64,000 nucleotides of DNA from Hippophae tibetana. Its lineage: Eukaryota > Streptophyta > Magnoliopsida > Rosales > Elaeagnaceae. Shown one piece after another: positions 35,237-47,892 of this stretch. The stretch lies in contig CM072812.1 of assembly GCA_037013495.1 (NCBI GenBank), positions 77,483,840 through 77,547,839 on the forward strand, in the 5' to 3' direction. A model generated the notes under the pieces. It was given only the letters and a program-made list of their open reading frames with translations, made no database searches and was not told the origin of the DNA. Position 1 is the stretch's first letter; every line of letters starts with the position of its first letter. The position numbers were made by a program, and so were the translations under genes.

Positions 35237-37228
35237 AGATTCTGGCTACAATCCTTACCATATTACAGTGCAAGTATAAGCGTTTCTTGACACCCATCTT
35301 CATTGTATTTAAGATAGGTAAAATAAAGAAAATAAATAACAAGATTTCTAACGATTACCAGACCAATCACGTGATCTGGTATTACAAATATTATTGCAAG
35401 CATTATTACACACATTACTGTAAATACTACATTCCTTTATAATAGGAACTTTACACCTATTTTTTTCTCGAGCACCCTGTGTTTCCAATATTCAACTAGT
35501 TTGCGAAGTCCATCTAATTCCTCCTTATACCTCTCATGTTCGAGATGCGACAATTTCAAATCTTCACCTGCATCTACTAACTCTTGTTCTAGGGACCTAT
35601 AATGAGTTTTCAGTATGCGTAACTCTTGATCCAAAAATTCAGCCATTTCCTGACACATTTCAGCTTCTTTTTTTGAATCCCTCTCCAGAGCTATGCCTTA
35701 TGATTAAAGACGCATAGATTAATATTAAAATCGTGATCTTTATATAAGTCTTATATTAACAATAATAAAGTACTTACATCAAGAATGTGCCTCACTATCA
35801 TATGCCAGATCATTCCTTTCTCTTTTTTGCAGGCTGTATAGATCGACGAACGATCCTCAGGCACCCCAAAATGGTGATATAATTCCTCCTGAGCACGGGG
35901 AGCGTTAAACATTCCATTTTTTGAAAAGATTGTTAATACCACTAGTCTCACCCTTCTATTTTTGAGAGGGTATATACTTTGTAAAGGATTAATATCCTCC
36001 CCTAACGAGGGGATCCTCTCCTTTAGAGGTAACTTATCAACACGTGATCTGCTCGTTTGTAGAGGTGTAGAGACATTCCATCCTGAGATAGCTTAGAGAG
36101 TGTTTTGCATTTCTTACTTTTGTCTTCCTTTAGGGCTTTGGGGAGGCATGGTTAACTTCCTTGTTGTGGGTGGGAGAGACAGCTCATTTCCTTGTGTCAG
36201 GTGTAACTTTCATAGTGAACAAGTTTTTTTTATTCACCTTCTCGCTAAGACAAGAAATAGATCGTTCCCCTATAACGGGGAGTGCTTTTGCAGACAATGA
36301 TGACCTTGCTTCAAAAAAATCATCCAAGTTTACATTGCTATAATCCATCTATTTATATCAATGACTTAAGATAAAATTGGGAATTATTTTAGGCCACCCG
36401 ATGTTATTCTTAATTTAGATTATCAAAGTGTGGACTCAGATGCTCATAATTAATGCTTTTGTGATCAAATGAATTGTACGAATACTAAATAGGGATGGGT
36501 AAATCAATCAAACAGAATAAATAGAAGCAAGGAGCCATATTTAATTAAACCAATTTAAATTCCCAAAATATTCATTACACTTTATTTTTACAAAATGATT
36601 AAAATAAATCCCTCTCATGGGGTAGCTTCTTCTCCATCTCTCAAGTGGACCACTAGAAGCGACTTTAATGTTGCGGGGTAAAGGCTGGGGTGTCTCAGTT
36701 TCAGGTGCCTTGGATTGACTACCTTGAAAAGCTTGCATCAAAGCAAAATAAGGCACAATCAAATCCAATTTTTCTGCTTAGGTCCTTAGATTGCTCACTA
36801 CGAAACTAACCTCGTTACAATAGGCTTTGGTGCATTCCACTTTCAAAATGTCTGCCAAAGTAGAAAATGAGTTCACCTGACTTGACATAGCACCCAATTT
36901 GTTTTGAATAGTGTGAGCTTTCTCCTCGGCCTCCATAGCAATCTACTCGAAATTTTTGGCCATTTGTTCCTTCTCAAAACAATAAGTGTCTGCTTTTCAT
37001 AGCTTCTCCACCTTGTCAATGAGCTTGCCTTCAAGATTCAATATTTTCACTTCTTTCTCGGCCATCAAGACATATTTTTCTCTAGCAGCATTATCATATT
37101 TTTCTATTTGTAAGCGACTAGCTTGAACCTCGTGCTTATAGCCCCTAAGGGGTGGCTCGCTCTCCCTCACCAAGCATGCCGCCTACAAACAATATGAGTT
37201 AGACTATTTTTTAAAAAAAAATAATATA

Positions 37229-37231
<3 letters not shown>

Positions 37232-37264
<33 letters not shown>
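37232..37264. repeat. (AT)n microsatellite
   Basis: About 16 AT dinucleotides in an intron-like gap of the antisense gene. Confidence 0.9.
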
Positions 37265-37266
<2 letters not shown>

Positions 37267-38186
37267 TACCAAAAACTTACCTCAAACATGTGGTATGCTA
37301 TTAACTTCGTGTTAGTGCCTCTTTCACTCCTATGAGCTGCCCTAACTCGCGACCTCTTGGCATCAGTGCCAAAATGTTGAAACATATCTCTTTTAAGATC
37401 TTTTTGTCCAAAAATCCCCTCATTGAAGTAGGTGACCAGGGTGTCTAAGACCACAACATCCAAAGGATGACTTCATCAAATTCGAAGTCGTCTAGGTCCA
37501 TGGCTTCCATTCCCGGGGTGTACTCTTCCCCAACTTTCCTCTTCTTTGAAACCGCATGCCTACGAGGTGATGACAAGCTTGGATTACCCGATGTTGCTTG
37601 AGGCATCATGACCTCTATAGTTGGGGCAACCTATAACTCATTTGCAAAGGGAACTTCGTCGCGAGTTGGTGACTTGGACATCGATTCCAAACTAGGGTAT
37701 GTGGGAACCAAATCTTGAACACCTAAAGTGTCAATGAGGTCTTCCAAGTCAATATGAGAGTATTTCATGCCTGCAAAAAGAAATATACATTAGTAACTTT
37801 ACTAGGAAAAGCGAGCTGAAATATTATCACGTAAATAAAAAATGACCTTGGTTTTCGTTTGAGTAATTTTTCCACACCCTATACTTCTTTAACCAAGCTA
37901 TAGTCAAGATATTGCGATAACCTTCATGCGACGTGTTCTGTAGCTCGATGTGTCTAATTTTCTCTTTACCACTTAGTTCCAACTTACTTATAAGCTCGTT
38001 GGCACGAGGTTACGAGATGTCAAAATGGTGATTCTAGGTATACCAAACAGGAAAATCCACCTTTTTATCCCAAACAACCCAGTTATATAGAAGTACTTGT
38101 CTTTCCAGCCATAACTACTATCAGGGAGTTTGAGATGCAATCTATGACCAATAACACAAGATATATATGTCTTCCCTTTGTCCAAC

Positions 38187-39631
38187 TGATGACTCTATGA
38201 AAATAGATTCATTAGCGCACTTTTTACTTAATATTTACTTATTTTATTTAATAAATAATATTTTTATGGTCAAAAAAATTAAACTATAAACTTTTGAGAT
38301 GCAATCCATGGCCAATTTTTATGGCTTGCCCAGTCAGCTCATGTGCTTGCGTGGCAATCAAGAGATGCCACATGGCATGCCACACAAGCACATGAGCTGA
38401 TTGGGCAATCTACACAAAGAGAGAGAATCACGTCGCGTGTGAGGAGGACAAAACATGTGCCACGTGTCAGCACGACATTCAATCTGAGTTTAGAAATTGG
38501 TAAACACGTCATACTATGTGTCATCATGCCATTGCTCCACACGTTCCACCTGTGTGCTACATCATTTGTTCCCACAAATCATGTTGCACCACGTGTTGCT
38601 AACTCAATGAGCGTTGACTTTGACCGGTCTCTCGTGCCACGCATCGCTCTCTGATTCGTCTAATGAATTTTGGATGCCACGTGTCAAGTTGTGATTGGTT
38701 GAAACTATCATTTTTGCTTGTTTTGATCGTAGCCTTTGATTTGAAGTTGATCAGACGGTCCAAATCGCACTTGAGCTTTATTTAAGCCCTTAATCACTCT
38801 ATAAACCCTAATTTTCCTTTATTAGCATAATTTTGGTCAGTTTTTAGAGCTAAAAATAAGGGGAAATACAAAAAAAATTCAAGAAAGGACACAATTTTGG
38901 TGGATATTCAAGAGGAAATTAATTCTACAATTCAAGATAGTGATTGTATTTCTTTTTCTACTATTTTCTTTATCAATTTTATGTCTTTTTTTTATAAAAA
39001 AAATATGAGTTTTATGAGCATAATTATGTGTAATTAATTTATTAATCTAGGGATCTTATGAACCCAATTTTCACCATATGATGATCTAATATTTTTCTCA
39101 ATTATAATATTAATTTAATTATATTATTTAATCTAATTTTTATGCTATTAATTGTTTGGCCAACAATTTATCTATAGAGATGTATGATTGTTATGTATGT
39201 GATCCATAATTGATGAACTTAATGAGTAGTATGTAATTTAATTGGCATGAGAGTGTGATTAAACTAATTACTATATGATGTGTAGTTTACTTGAAAAAGG
39301 AATACATGCTAGGTTAGATTCAATTGATCATGTAATTAATTGATATTATATTGGGAGGATTTTAACGATTCGTATGTTTAGAAAATTAAGGGATTAAGTA
39401 TTCCTAGATATTTTCTCATATATCTTGTTAGTCACAAAATCTGATTTAATTAATTATTGCTATTTACTTTTAGTTATTTTAATTTTGCTTCCTTAAAATA
39501 TAAAAACACCAAAAACATTTATTTGTATTATTTTTAGTTTTAAAAATTAGTTTCTAATAAAATAATCTTCGTGGGAACAATATTTACTTATCATTATATT
39601 ACTTGTTACGATACATATACTTGTGTATTCA
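38187..39631 (+). mobile_element. LTR-C, solo-LTR-like element in the antisense gene
   Basis: It starts TGATGACTCTATGAAAATAG and ends about ATACTTGTGTATTCA. It has U3-like G/C-richer DNA with three CACGTG boxes (38461, 38590, 38678), a 29-base inverted repeat (38328-38356 and 38378-38406) and a TATA-like TCTATAAACCC near 38799. It separates two halves of the plant-mobile-domain-like coding region. No target duplication was found, so the ends are approximate. Confidence 0.6.
38328..38406. repeat. 29-base inverted repeat in LTR-C
   Basis: Arms 38328-38356 and 38378-38406 are reverse complements with about two mismatches and a 21-base spacer. The left arm starts GCCCAGTCAGCTCATGTGC. It lies in the presumed U3. 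Confidence 0.85.
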
Positions 39632-39947
39632 TTGCACACATAATTTGTGTGGCGATCACTAGCTCGTTCTTCTTCAAGCAATATAAGCTCCTAAACTCAT
39701 CGCTTGAGAGATCTATTCTATGTTCCCCAGCGACCATAGAGAGGCATAAAAGGGTTGGTCACTCATTTGGATTTATTTGGGCAAAAATTATGTCAAAGGT
39801 TCTCAGAGCACGAGTTACCAATTAGGGAAGAGGCAACATAGACCTATTTTAAAGGTCGCTAAATGAATCACCCACCACCATGAGGGAGGATCATCAGCAT
39901 CATATAGGTGGGAAGGTACTAGCATTATACCTACATGAGTTGGGAGG

Positions 39948-41875
39948 TGATAATTGTATATTATACAGTTATTTTCGTCCATTTTATTAATCAAAATTGC
40001 TATGTTCTTAATATTTTTAGTTAATTTTAATGTAATAAATTAATATTTACTGTTAGTTTCTTAAGGAATATATTTTTAAGAAAATTAAAGAACTTAATTA
40101 AAAAAGAACTTAATTGCAAATAATAAATGTCTGAAAATATAATTTAAATTAAAAAAGTGCTTAATTGCAATTAACAAAAGTCTAAAAGTTAATTTGAATT
40201 AGAAAAAGGGATTAATTGTAATTAACAAAAGTTTAAAAGTTAATTTGAATTAAATTGGAGGGATAAAATGCAATTAAAGAAATTTATTTTCTGCGTAGGA
40301 AAAGGAGGGCCACACGTGCCATCATCAACGCGCAGCACACACCATCGGATCAGGCAATCAATGGTGAGGATTAGGTGCATGTAATATAGACTCAACATAA
40401 GCAATTGGACCTGGTTTCTTGGATTGCACGTTGTATGGAATGCAAGTGAGGTCCACCTGGCCACGTAGGCCGGCGTGTAGTGTGGGCCCACGTATCCGAA
40501 CAAGAACTTATCCCATGCGACATAGTCCATACAACTTGAGTGTGCCCTCCCATTCCAATGAATGATACGATTCCACATGTCTTGAATATTCTTTAAGCAA
40601 ATTACATCTAGACATGTGGCATGAGTTGGTTAAAATAAAAACGTAGAATTGGCACACATTTTTCTAGTTGGTTCTATGGGCCCCACGTGTCTCGTTGGAA
40701 ATATTTCCATGTGACGCGGTCCATATGCATCCTATCCTCACCATCAATCAAAATCTGCCACGTGTCTCGATTATTTTTTTAGTCAATCATATGCTGACAC
40801 GTGACATGTGTAAATTGAAATAAAAAATCCAGAAACACGCACGATGTCCTTAGTTTTTGATTGCAAAATATTCTTTCTGTATGTCTCAAGAATATCTCCC
40901 ACTCGTGTCTTAAAATAACATTTCCCATGTAATATTTTGTTCTTAATTTTACGCGCGTAATTGTAAAAAATTTTTTTTAGAGAGTTGGAGTTATAAATAG
41001 GGTATTATTGCGATAAATTTAGAGGGTGGAGAGGAGGTTAGAGAGTTGCACTATGGTACACACAGAAGCCATTTTTGGCTTCTGTTGTGTTTCCACGTGG
41101 GCCAAAAATTTAGAGAGCAGAAACAGATTCTAATTTTCCTTTGTTCTTCATCTAATATTCCTTAAATGCTTTAATATTTGCGTATTGTAATTTTAATTTT
41201 TGTTATGAAGTAATTTAATTTTTCTAGGGTTGCGTTGTAGCTAAATTTATGAAGCTTGAATAAATTATTTTTGAAAGATTTATGATATTTTTAATTTTTT
41301 TATTCTATTTGCGCTTAATGCTTTTGATTATTGGAAAATTTATCAATTGATCTGTGGCACCTAAATAAACTTGGAAGAGGCATTTTTGTGTGTATATTGC
41401 TCGTGTTTAGGATAACATGTATGATGAAAGGAGAGGAACATTCTTTATTATATGTGCAGCTATTTGAGAACTTTGAACGTAATAAATCTTGGTGAATTTA
41501 ATTCTCATAGGAATATAGTGAATTATTTTAGCAAGATGTGTCTATTTCTTATCGGAAGAGACATACGGATAAAATTAGTAGTTCTCTGTTGACAATTAAA
41601 TTCAAAAATATAAATCAAGAGAAAATAATATAATTTGAGTGGATTAATTTGGTGAAACTACAATCCTAGAATTTTCTTATTTATTGTTTACAAAAATTAG
41701 TTGTTAAACTTTCATCAATTTTTGTTTATTTTTGGATAAAATCAGAGTGAAACAATTTTAGTACTTAACAAACTGTAGTGAAAAATCTCTGTGGGAACGA
41801 TAATTTACTTATCAATTTTATTACTTGTGACCGTGTATACTTGCACGTTTTTATGTTCTTCTAAAGGAGACAACA
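39948..41875 (+). mobile_element. LTR-B copy 3, solo-LTR-like element in the antisense gene
   Basis: It starts TGATAATTGTATATTATA and ends GAGACAACA. It has a TATA box (TATAAATAGGG near 40992) and CACGTG boxes at 40313, 40684, 40759, 40798 and 41094. Flanks GGAGG and TGAGA match at only three of five positions, so the 3' border is less certain than for copy 2. It aligns along its length with copies 1 and 2. Confidence 0.7.
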
Positions 41876-42707
41876 TGAGATCGTATGTTTGCCTTATCTC
41901 CTCCAAATCCTTTGCTATTAGAACACTGAGCATCTTTTCAATATGATGCTTATCTTTAGTTCTATGGGTAGGCTCACCCTTATTTTCCCTTTTCTTTTTA
42001 GGACGTAGTACTTTGGTAGATGCCGACACGGGGATCCTGATAACAGGAACTAGACCCCATGAAGAGGAGGCAGACACCATTTTGGATCCCGAGGAAGTAT
42101 GGAAAAAAGAATACCTTTCTTAATGGTTCTTGGGATAGGCTTGTTATCACTATTCCTTGTCATTTTAGGTCGTTTGATTTGTAGCGACCCCGTAGGTACA
42201 CGACCTGATCCAGGGGATATATCTTTGGATGGGTGTCCTTTCGAAGACCTATCCACTTCTTTTCCCTTAGGAGACATAAAAAAGAAGAGATAAAAGATAA
42301 AGAAAGTACCTAAGTAATGTACATGAAGGTCATTTGAATCAAGAGTTAACAATACAACAACGGCCTGACTTCCAATTGACATCGTTATATGAATGAAATG
42401 ATATTCCTACCAAGTAATTTTTTAACGATCTTATCGGGAAAAGCGCGACATCAAACTAATTAGCGGGCTTAAATTCTCTAAAGGTAAATTTACTAAGTTA
42501 AAACAGGTAGGGTAAAAGTAAATTTCTCCCCTATTTATAAAGGGGGAGTAAGAAGTTAAAAGGTTTAACCAAAAAATTAATTAAAAGAATATTATTTGTA
42601 ATTAAAAAACCTCGCTATTGAAAATTATATCGTCTAAGTAGCTGCTATATACTTAGATACATTGAATTATTTAAATTAAAACTGATGACTCATTACTACA
42701 AAAAGGG

Positions 42708-42715
42708 TATATAAA
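42708..42715 (+). promoter_or_regulatory. TATA box next to the CACTA-2 left terminus
   Basis: TATATAAA begins 17 bases from the end of the element. A pyrimidine-rich leader-like stretch follows near 42770-42800. This suggests that the element promoter lies in its terminal region. Confidence 0.5.
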
Positions 42716-43965
42716 ACTGCTATTCACCTAATATATTCACATTCGGCTCATTTTGTACGCAGAATCCAGTTTTCTTCTTCTCTCCTCCATTTTATTCCTC
42801 ACTCAGAACCATTTTCTCCCAAAATCTACACCGTGTGCCACCTTCGTTCTACATTTCCGGCCACCTCCGACCACCATTTGTAACGTCGTTTTGTAAGTTA
42901 TATTTCTCTTCTCACATTATCTGTTAGTTCTTCTATTTTTTGAGCAAAATATTAAAAAAAATTATACCCATTTTCTGTTATTGATTTAAGTACTTAGCCA
43001 AAATCAAGGAACTATTCGTACGTTCTTGAATAGAAGTAAGGAGTCTCAATCTTTGCTAATTTTATCAGCGTCTAATTGTTTTAAAATAGGCCTATTCAAC
43101 GATGGAAAATATTCCAATGTGATAAAAGAATCAGATCCTAGAATTCCAATTTGTAATTCGTTAGGAACAGCCTCTCAAATTGTGAATTTTATTACCCTTT
43201 AAAAACCCATAATAAGATCTCGTCAACTAAATATTTGCAACTTGACAATTTAAAACAGACTTTTCAAGTAATTAAATATTATTTAATGGATAAAGCGGTA
43301 GAATTTCTAATTCCGATCCATGCAGGAACATCCTTTTGAATCCATTCAACTTAAATTGGCATTTTCTTCATCATAATTATGATAATAATCATCATTATTG
43401 TGATGAAACATGCCCAATAATTAGCCTTGGGCAGTTTCTTTGTGAAAATGTATGGATAGCCAAAAATGGACAACACCTAAAAATTATGTTTGACTTAGTT
43501 TATGCAGAATGCAGCTAGCTTATTATTCGATCAGTTTGTTTTATATTTTGTATAAAGTTTTGATTTAGTTATGTTTTTTAGTTTGCTTGTAATAATGTTT
43601 GACTTATTGTATGTATTCAATAATATCTAAAATATTGTGTGGGTTTGCGTGGATAAATTTATTTATATACGTATAATTATTATTACTTTTTAATTATGAT
43701 ATAGTAACATGCTTAGAAATTAGAATCAACCGTGTGATTGGTTTATATATATATATTCATGAAACATGTTGCTTATTTTTTAATTTGTATATAAATGGTT
43801 TTGTAAAATGATTAAAATGATAACTGTTTTGCATTATGTATGTTTTGATATATATTCTAATAATTAGGAAATTTATATATAATAATACTTGAAATATAGT
43901 CATTGTATACATAATTAAGTAATATGTTTAATTAATGTCATTAATAGAAAATGGACAAATCTTAG

Positions 43966-46423
43966 ATGTCAAAGTGTAGAATTGAGCAAGACTATATTTC
44001 TGGAGTTGAAAGTTTCATGGAATTTGCTTATAGAACTAGTAATACTGGAAGTAGTATGATTCGATGCTCGTGCGTTAAATGTAAAAATGAGCAATTTCAT
44101 GAATTTGATGAGGTTAAGTATCACCTTATTCGTAACGGTATTCTATTGAACTATAAATGTTGGTATTATCATGGAGAAAATATTGATAATACTCATGGGG
44201 AAAAGTATAATAAGAATGTGAGTGGATTACATACATCTTATCATAATGTACAGACTGAAAATATGTTTCGTGGTGTTGAAGATGAATTATGTAAGGATGA
44301 TCCCGAAACCTTTAATAAACTTATACAAGATGCCGAAAAACCGTTGTATCCAAAATGCAAAAAATACACTAAAATGTTAGGATTGGTTCATTTGTACAAT
44401 GTGAAGGCAAAACATGGTTTTTCTTACAAGGGATTCACAGAATTACTAAATCTACTAGTCGATATGTTTCTTGAGGGTATTGAATTTCCATCTTCAATGT
44501 ATGAAGTGAAGAAATCTCTTAGTCAATTTGGCATGGAATATCATAAGATTCACGCTTGTCCAAATTATTGCATTCTTTATAAAAAAGAATATGAGACATT
44601 AGATGATTTTCCAATGTGTAAAGAATCGAAATGGAAGCATGGTACAAAAGATACAACACATAAGAAAGGCGTGCCTGCAAAGGTTCTTTGGTACTTTCCT
44701 CCGATTCCTCACTTTCAAAGGTTGTTCAATAGTAAATATACATCAAAGATGTTGACTTGGCATTCAGATAATCGATCTGATCCGCGCAATCTGCGTCTTG
44801 CCATTGCTGCTGATGGAATTAATCCACATAGTTCCCTCAGTAGTAGATATAGTTGTTGGCCAGTAATTATGGTAACATACAACCTTCCCCCCTAGTTGTG
44901 TATGAAAAGAAAATTCATGATGTTAACATTATTGATCTCAGGACCGAAACAACCCGGTGTTGATATTGATGTATATTTGCAGCCTCTGATAGATGATTTA
45001 AAGACGTTGTAGAATGATGGTGTAAATGTTTACGATGCACATAAAGAAGAATACTTTAACTTGAAGGGGGTCCTTTTATGGACAATTAATGATTTTCCTG
45101 CCTATGGAAACTTATCAGGACATGCAACAAAAGGTTACAAGGGATGTCATATATGTAGTGATGGAACTTCTGCAAATTATCTTGTTCACGGACGAAAGAT
45201 GTCTTATAGAAGACATAGGAGATTTTTGCCATCTGGACACAAGTTTAGATACCAAAAGAAACCGTTCGATGGTGAAGAAGATCATGATCATGCAACTCGA
45301 CCTTTGCAAGGTATTGAGATATTAAGGAAATTGAATGGGATGACATTCAAATGATATGGAAAGATGAAAAAAAAATCACCAAGGTAGGGAAACGAAAGAG
45401 GTCAACTAATGAAATTGGTGAAAATGAAAAAGAGTTTGAACCGAATTACCATGGTTGTTGGAAAAAAAATCAATATTTTGGGAATTACCTTATTGGAAAG
45501 ACCTACACATTCGTCACATCTTAGATGTCATGCACATTGAGAAGAATGTATGTGAAAGCTTGATTTTCACTTTACTTAATATACCTAGAAAAACAAAGGA
45601 TGACATTAAAGCAAGATTGGATTTAAAGAAACTAGGCATACGACCTGAATTGGAACCAAGGGTGGAAAATGATAAGAATCGAACATACTTGCCACCAACA
45701 TCATATACAATGTCAACAAAAGAAAAGGATGTGTTTTGTAAATGTTTGGAAGGTGTGAAAGTTCCTGATGGTTACTCATCCAACTTAAGAAATTTTGTGT
45801 CTATCACCGATAAGAGACTGTATGGATTGAAATCACATGATTGTCATATCTTAATGCAACGGTTATTACCAGTTGCTATTAGATCAATTCTTCCAAAACA
45901 TGTTCGAATATCAATAATTCGGCTTTGTTCATTCTTCAATACAATATGCAAGAAATCTATATCAATTGGAGAGTTAAATTCTTTATAGAAAGAAATTGTA
46001 GAAACTTTGTGTCTAATTGAAAAATATTTTCCTCCTTCTTTCTTCGATATAATGATTCACTTATGTGTTCATTTAGTTCGAGAGGTTCAATTATGTGGTC
46101 CTACTTACTTAAGGTGGATGTATCCTTTTGAGAGATATATGCAAGTCCTTAAAGGATATGTAAATAATAGATATCGACCTGAAGGATGCATGGTGGAATG
46201 CTACATTACTGAAAAGGCCATTGAGTTTTGTTCTGAATACTTTAGTGGTTGCACTGAAATTGGGAATCCTATGCACAATTTGTTCTTAGAACGTCACATG
46301 ATCCAAGTAGGTAACCCTATGCTTGGTGGAAGTAAGAAATTATTTATTGATTGCACTCGATGGGAAAAAGCACACCGAATCATTTTGGTAAATAATAATG
46401 AGGCACAATCGTACATAGAGTAA
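43966..46423 (+). pseudogene. CACTA-2 TNP2-type transposase with transposase-associated and DUF4218 domains
   Basis: The open part 43966-44895 starts with the transposase-associated domain (RCSCVKCKN, HLIRNGI, WYYHGE) and continues into TNP2 (LVHLYNVKAKHGFSYKGF, FPSSMYEVKK, WHSDNRSDP). After a stop at 44893 the next pieces carry KGVLLWTINDFPAYGNLSGH and CHICSDGT (45061-45354). Then come YWKDLHIRHILDVMHIEKNV (45455-45988) and the DUF4218 end FPPSFFDIMIHLCVHLVREV (46007-46423). TNP2 proteins are the DDE-type transposases of CACTA elements. Stops at 44893, 45010 and 45986 replace Trp, Trp and Gln, and one or two frameshifts lie between 45330 and 45470. Most of the domain sequence is well kept. 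Confidence 0.9.
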
Positions 46424-46514
46424 GTGATGTTCATTGTTTCATGATTGAAAAATCATTTTTTATTTAACTATTAATGATGATATATAACTTAATATATATT
46501 TAATAACATTACAG

Positions 46515-47396
46515 GATGCATTTAAACTTATTGAAGATCGATCCTCGTTATAAAAAAAAGGAGGAGAAAAATGGTTGTATGATGAACATAAGCGAGAGCT
46601 TATTAATTGGTTTCGCAACCACGTAAGTGTCACAAACAAAAAATCATGCATGTATCTTCCTAGATCTATTCAATGTTTTAAAACTTTGCTCTAAACACAT
46701 TTCGTGTTTTTGTATACATAGATTCGAGATGAACTCAAGAAACCCAATCATAAAATATTAGAAAGTTTACAATGGCTTGCACATGGGCCAAAATTCGATG
46801 TCAAATCATTTCATAGTTTCACAATAAATGGATCGAGGTTTACGAATCAAGCTAGGGACAAAGTCCGAGTAAATCAAAATAGTGGGGTGAAGATGGTTGC
46901 ACAAACTATGCAATTTTCCAGTTCAAAAGATGCTAATCCTGTACTTTCTGATAGAACATATTATGGTATAATACAAGAGATTTGGGAATTGGATTATGAG
47001 GTCTTCCATGAAACAATTTTCTTGTGTGATTGGGTCAAAGATGTTATCAATGTTGGATATAAAATAGATGATTTTGGATTTACCCTTGTAAATTTATCCA
47101 GGATAAGTCACACAGATGATCCTTTCACGTTAGCACTTCATGCAAAACAAGTATTTTACGTGAGCGATCAAATTGATCCAAGATGGTATGTTGTGTTAAC
47201 GCCTCCACAAAAAGAGTTTTACCATTGTGATGTTGTAGAAGATGATGACTCTATGCTTGATACATTAACCAATATTAGTAATTTCTCAAATAAATTGCCT
47301 AATGTACGTGATGATCTAATTGATGATGATGATTCTTCGACATGGACTCGAAGTGATTGTAAAAAAATATATGTATACGATCAACAACCTAATTAA
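46515..47396 (+). pseudogene. CACTA-2 TNP2 gene, last exons with DUF4216
   Basis: An exon at about 46515-46615 (LKIDPRYKKKEEK, shifted by one base after an A-run) ends at a GTAAGT donor. The next exon starts after TACATAG near 46722 with IRDELKKPNHKILESLQWL and runs to the stop at 47394. It contains DUF4216 (YYGIIQEIWELDYEVF, FLCDWVKD, GYKIDDFGFTLV) and an Asp-rich tail. The matching exon of CACTA-1 is the one split by the Tat element. Confidence 0.85.
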
Positions 47397-47808
47397 ACAT
47401 AATGTATGTTCTATATTGTTGTAATAACTCTTCTATATATGTGTGTTCCTAAAATTGTCAATTAATTTTTATTTCTTCATTGTTTGCAGATATTTCATGG
47501 ATATTCAGCTTGTAGATCCAAATGATCCATTGGGGTATTTGAAAAGAAGAGGTTGGGCGAATATACTTGATGCTCCACTTAACCCAGATGATAGAATACC
47601 CGTTCTATTTGATGCTACTCGTAATCCAATAGGGGAAAATGGTCAACAATTGAAATCATCTATTGGTCGACTGGCAAAGTCCAGTATACCAATCAATAAG
47701 GCGTCAGTGATGAGTGAGATTGCCACTCTAAAAGAACATCAATCACAACAACTATCAGCCATGGCATCATGCTACAACCAGGGCATGCCATATTGGCCAA
47801 GCATGCAA

Positions 47809-47892
47809 CCATCCATGCCAGGCATACCACCTTCCATGCCAGGCATGCCACAATCCATGCCAAGCATGCCACCATCCATGGCAGGCATGCCA
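47809..47892 (+). repeat. 21-bp tandem repeat coding for PSMPGMP heptads
   Basis: Four seven-codon units read PSMPGIP, PSMPGMP, QSMPSMP and PSMAGMP. Reading frame and period (21 bases) are both kept, which points to expansion while the gene was translated. Confidence 0.9.

Larger units (their letters stand above)
35437..42382 (-). pseudogene. Antisense gene of the Tat element, broken by two insertions
   Basis: A series of minus-strand coding pieces lies opposite to gag-pol. The N-terminal side is at 42382-41876 (basic and Ser/Pro-rich, KRPKMTRNSDNKPIPR, then coiled coil). A plant-mobile-domain-like part follows, split by LTR-C: LSSDEFRSLYCLKKNE near 39700 and SSYGWKDKYFYITG near 38100. Next come a piece with GTDAKRSRVRAAHRSERGTN (37266-37463), a long coiled-coil stretch (about 37180-36790) and C-terminal pieces at 36541-36768, 35751-35951 and 35437-35658. 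Such antisense genes are described in the Tat lineage (Retand and Grande); their function is unknown. Stops and frame changes make it a pseudogene. Confidence 0.68.

Noticed and set aside
38339..38654. Overlapping frames of about 100 and 78 residues on both strands
   Set aside because: They fall in the U3-like region of LTR-C with the inverted repeat; no protein similarity is evident.
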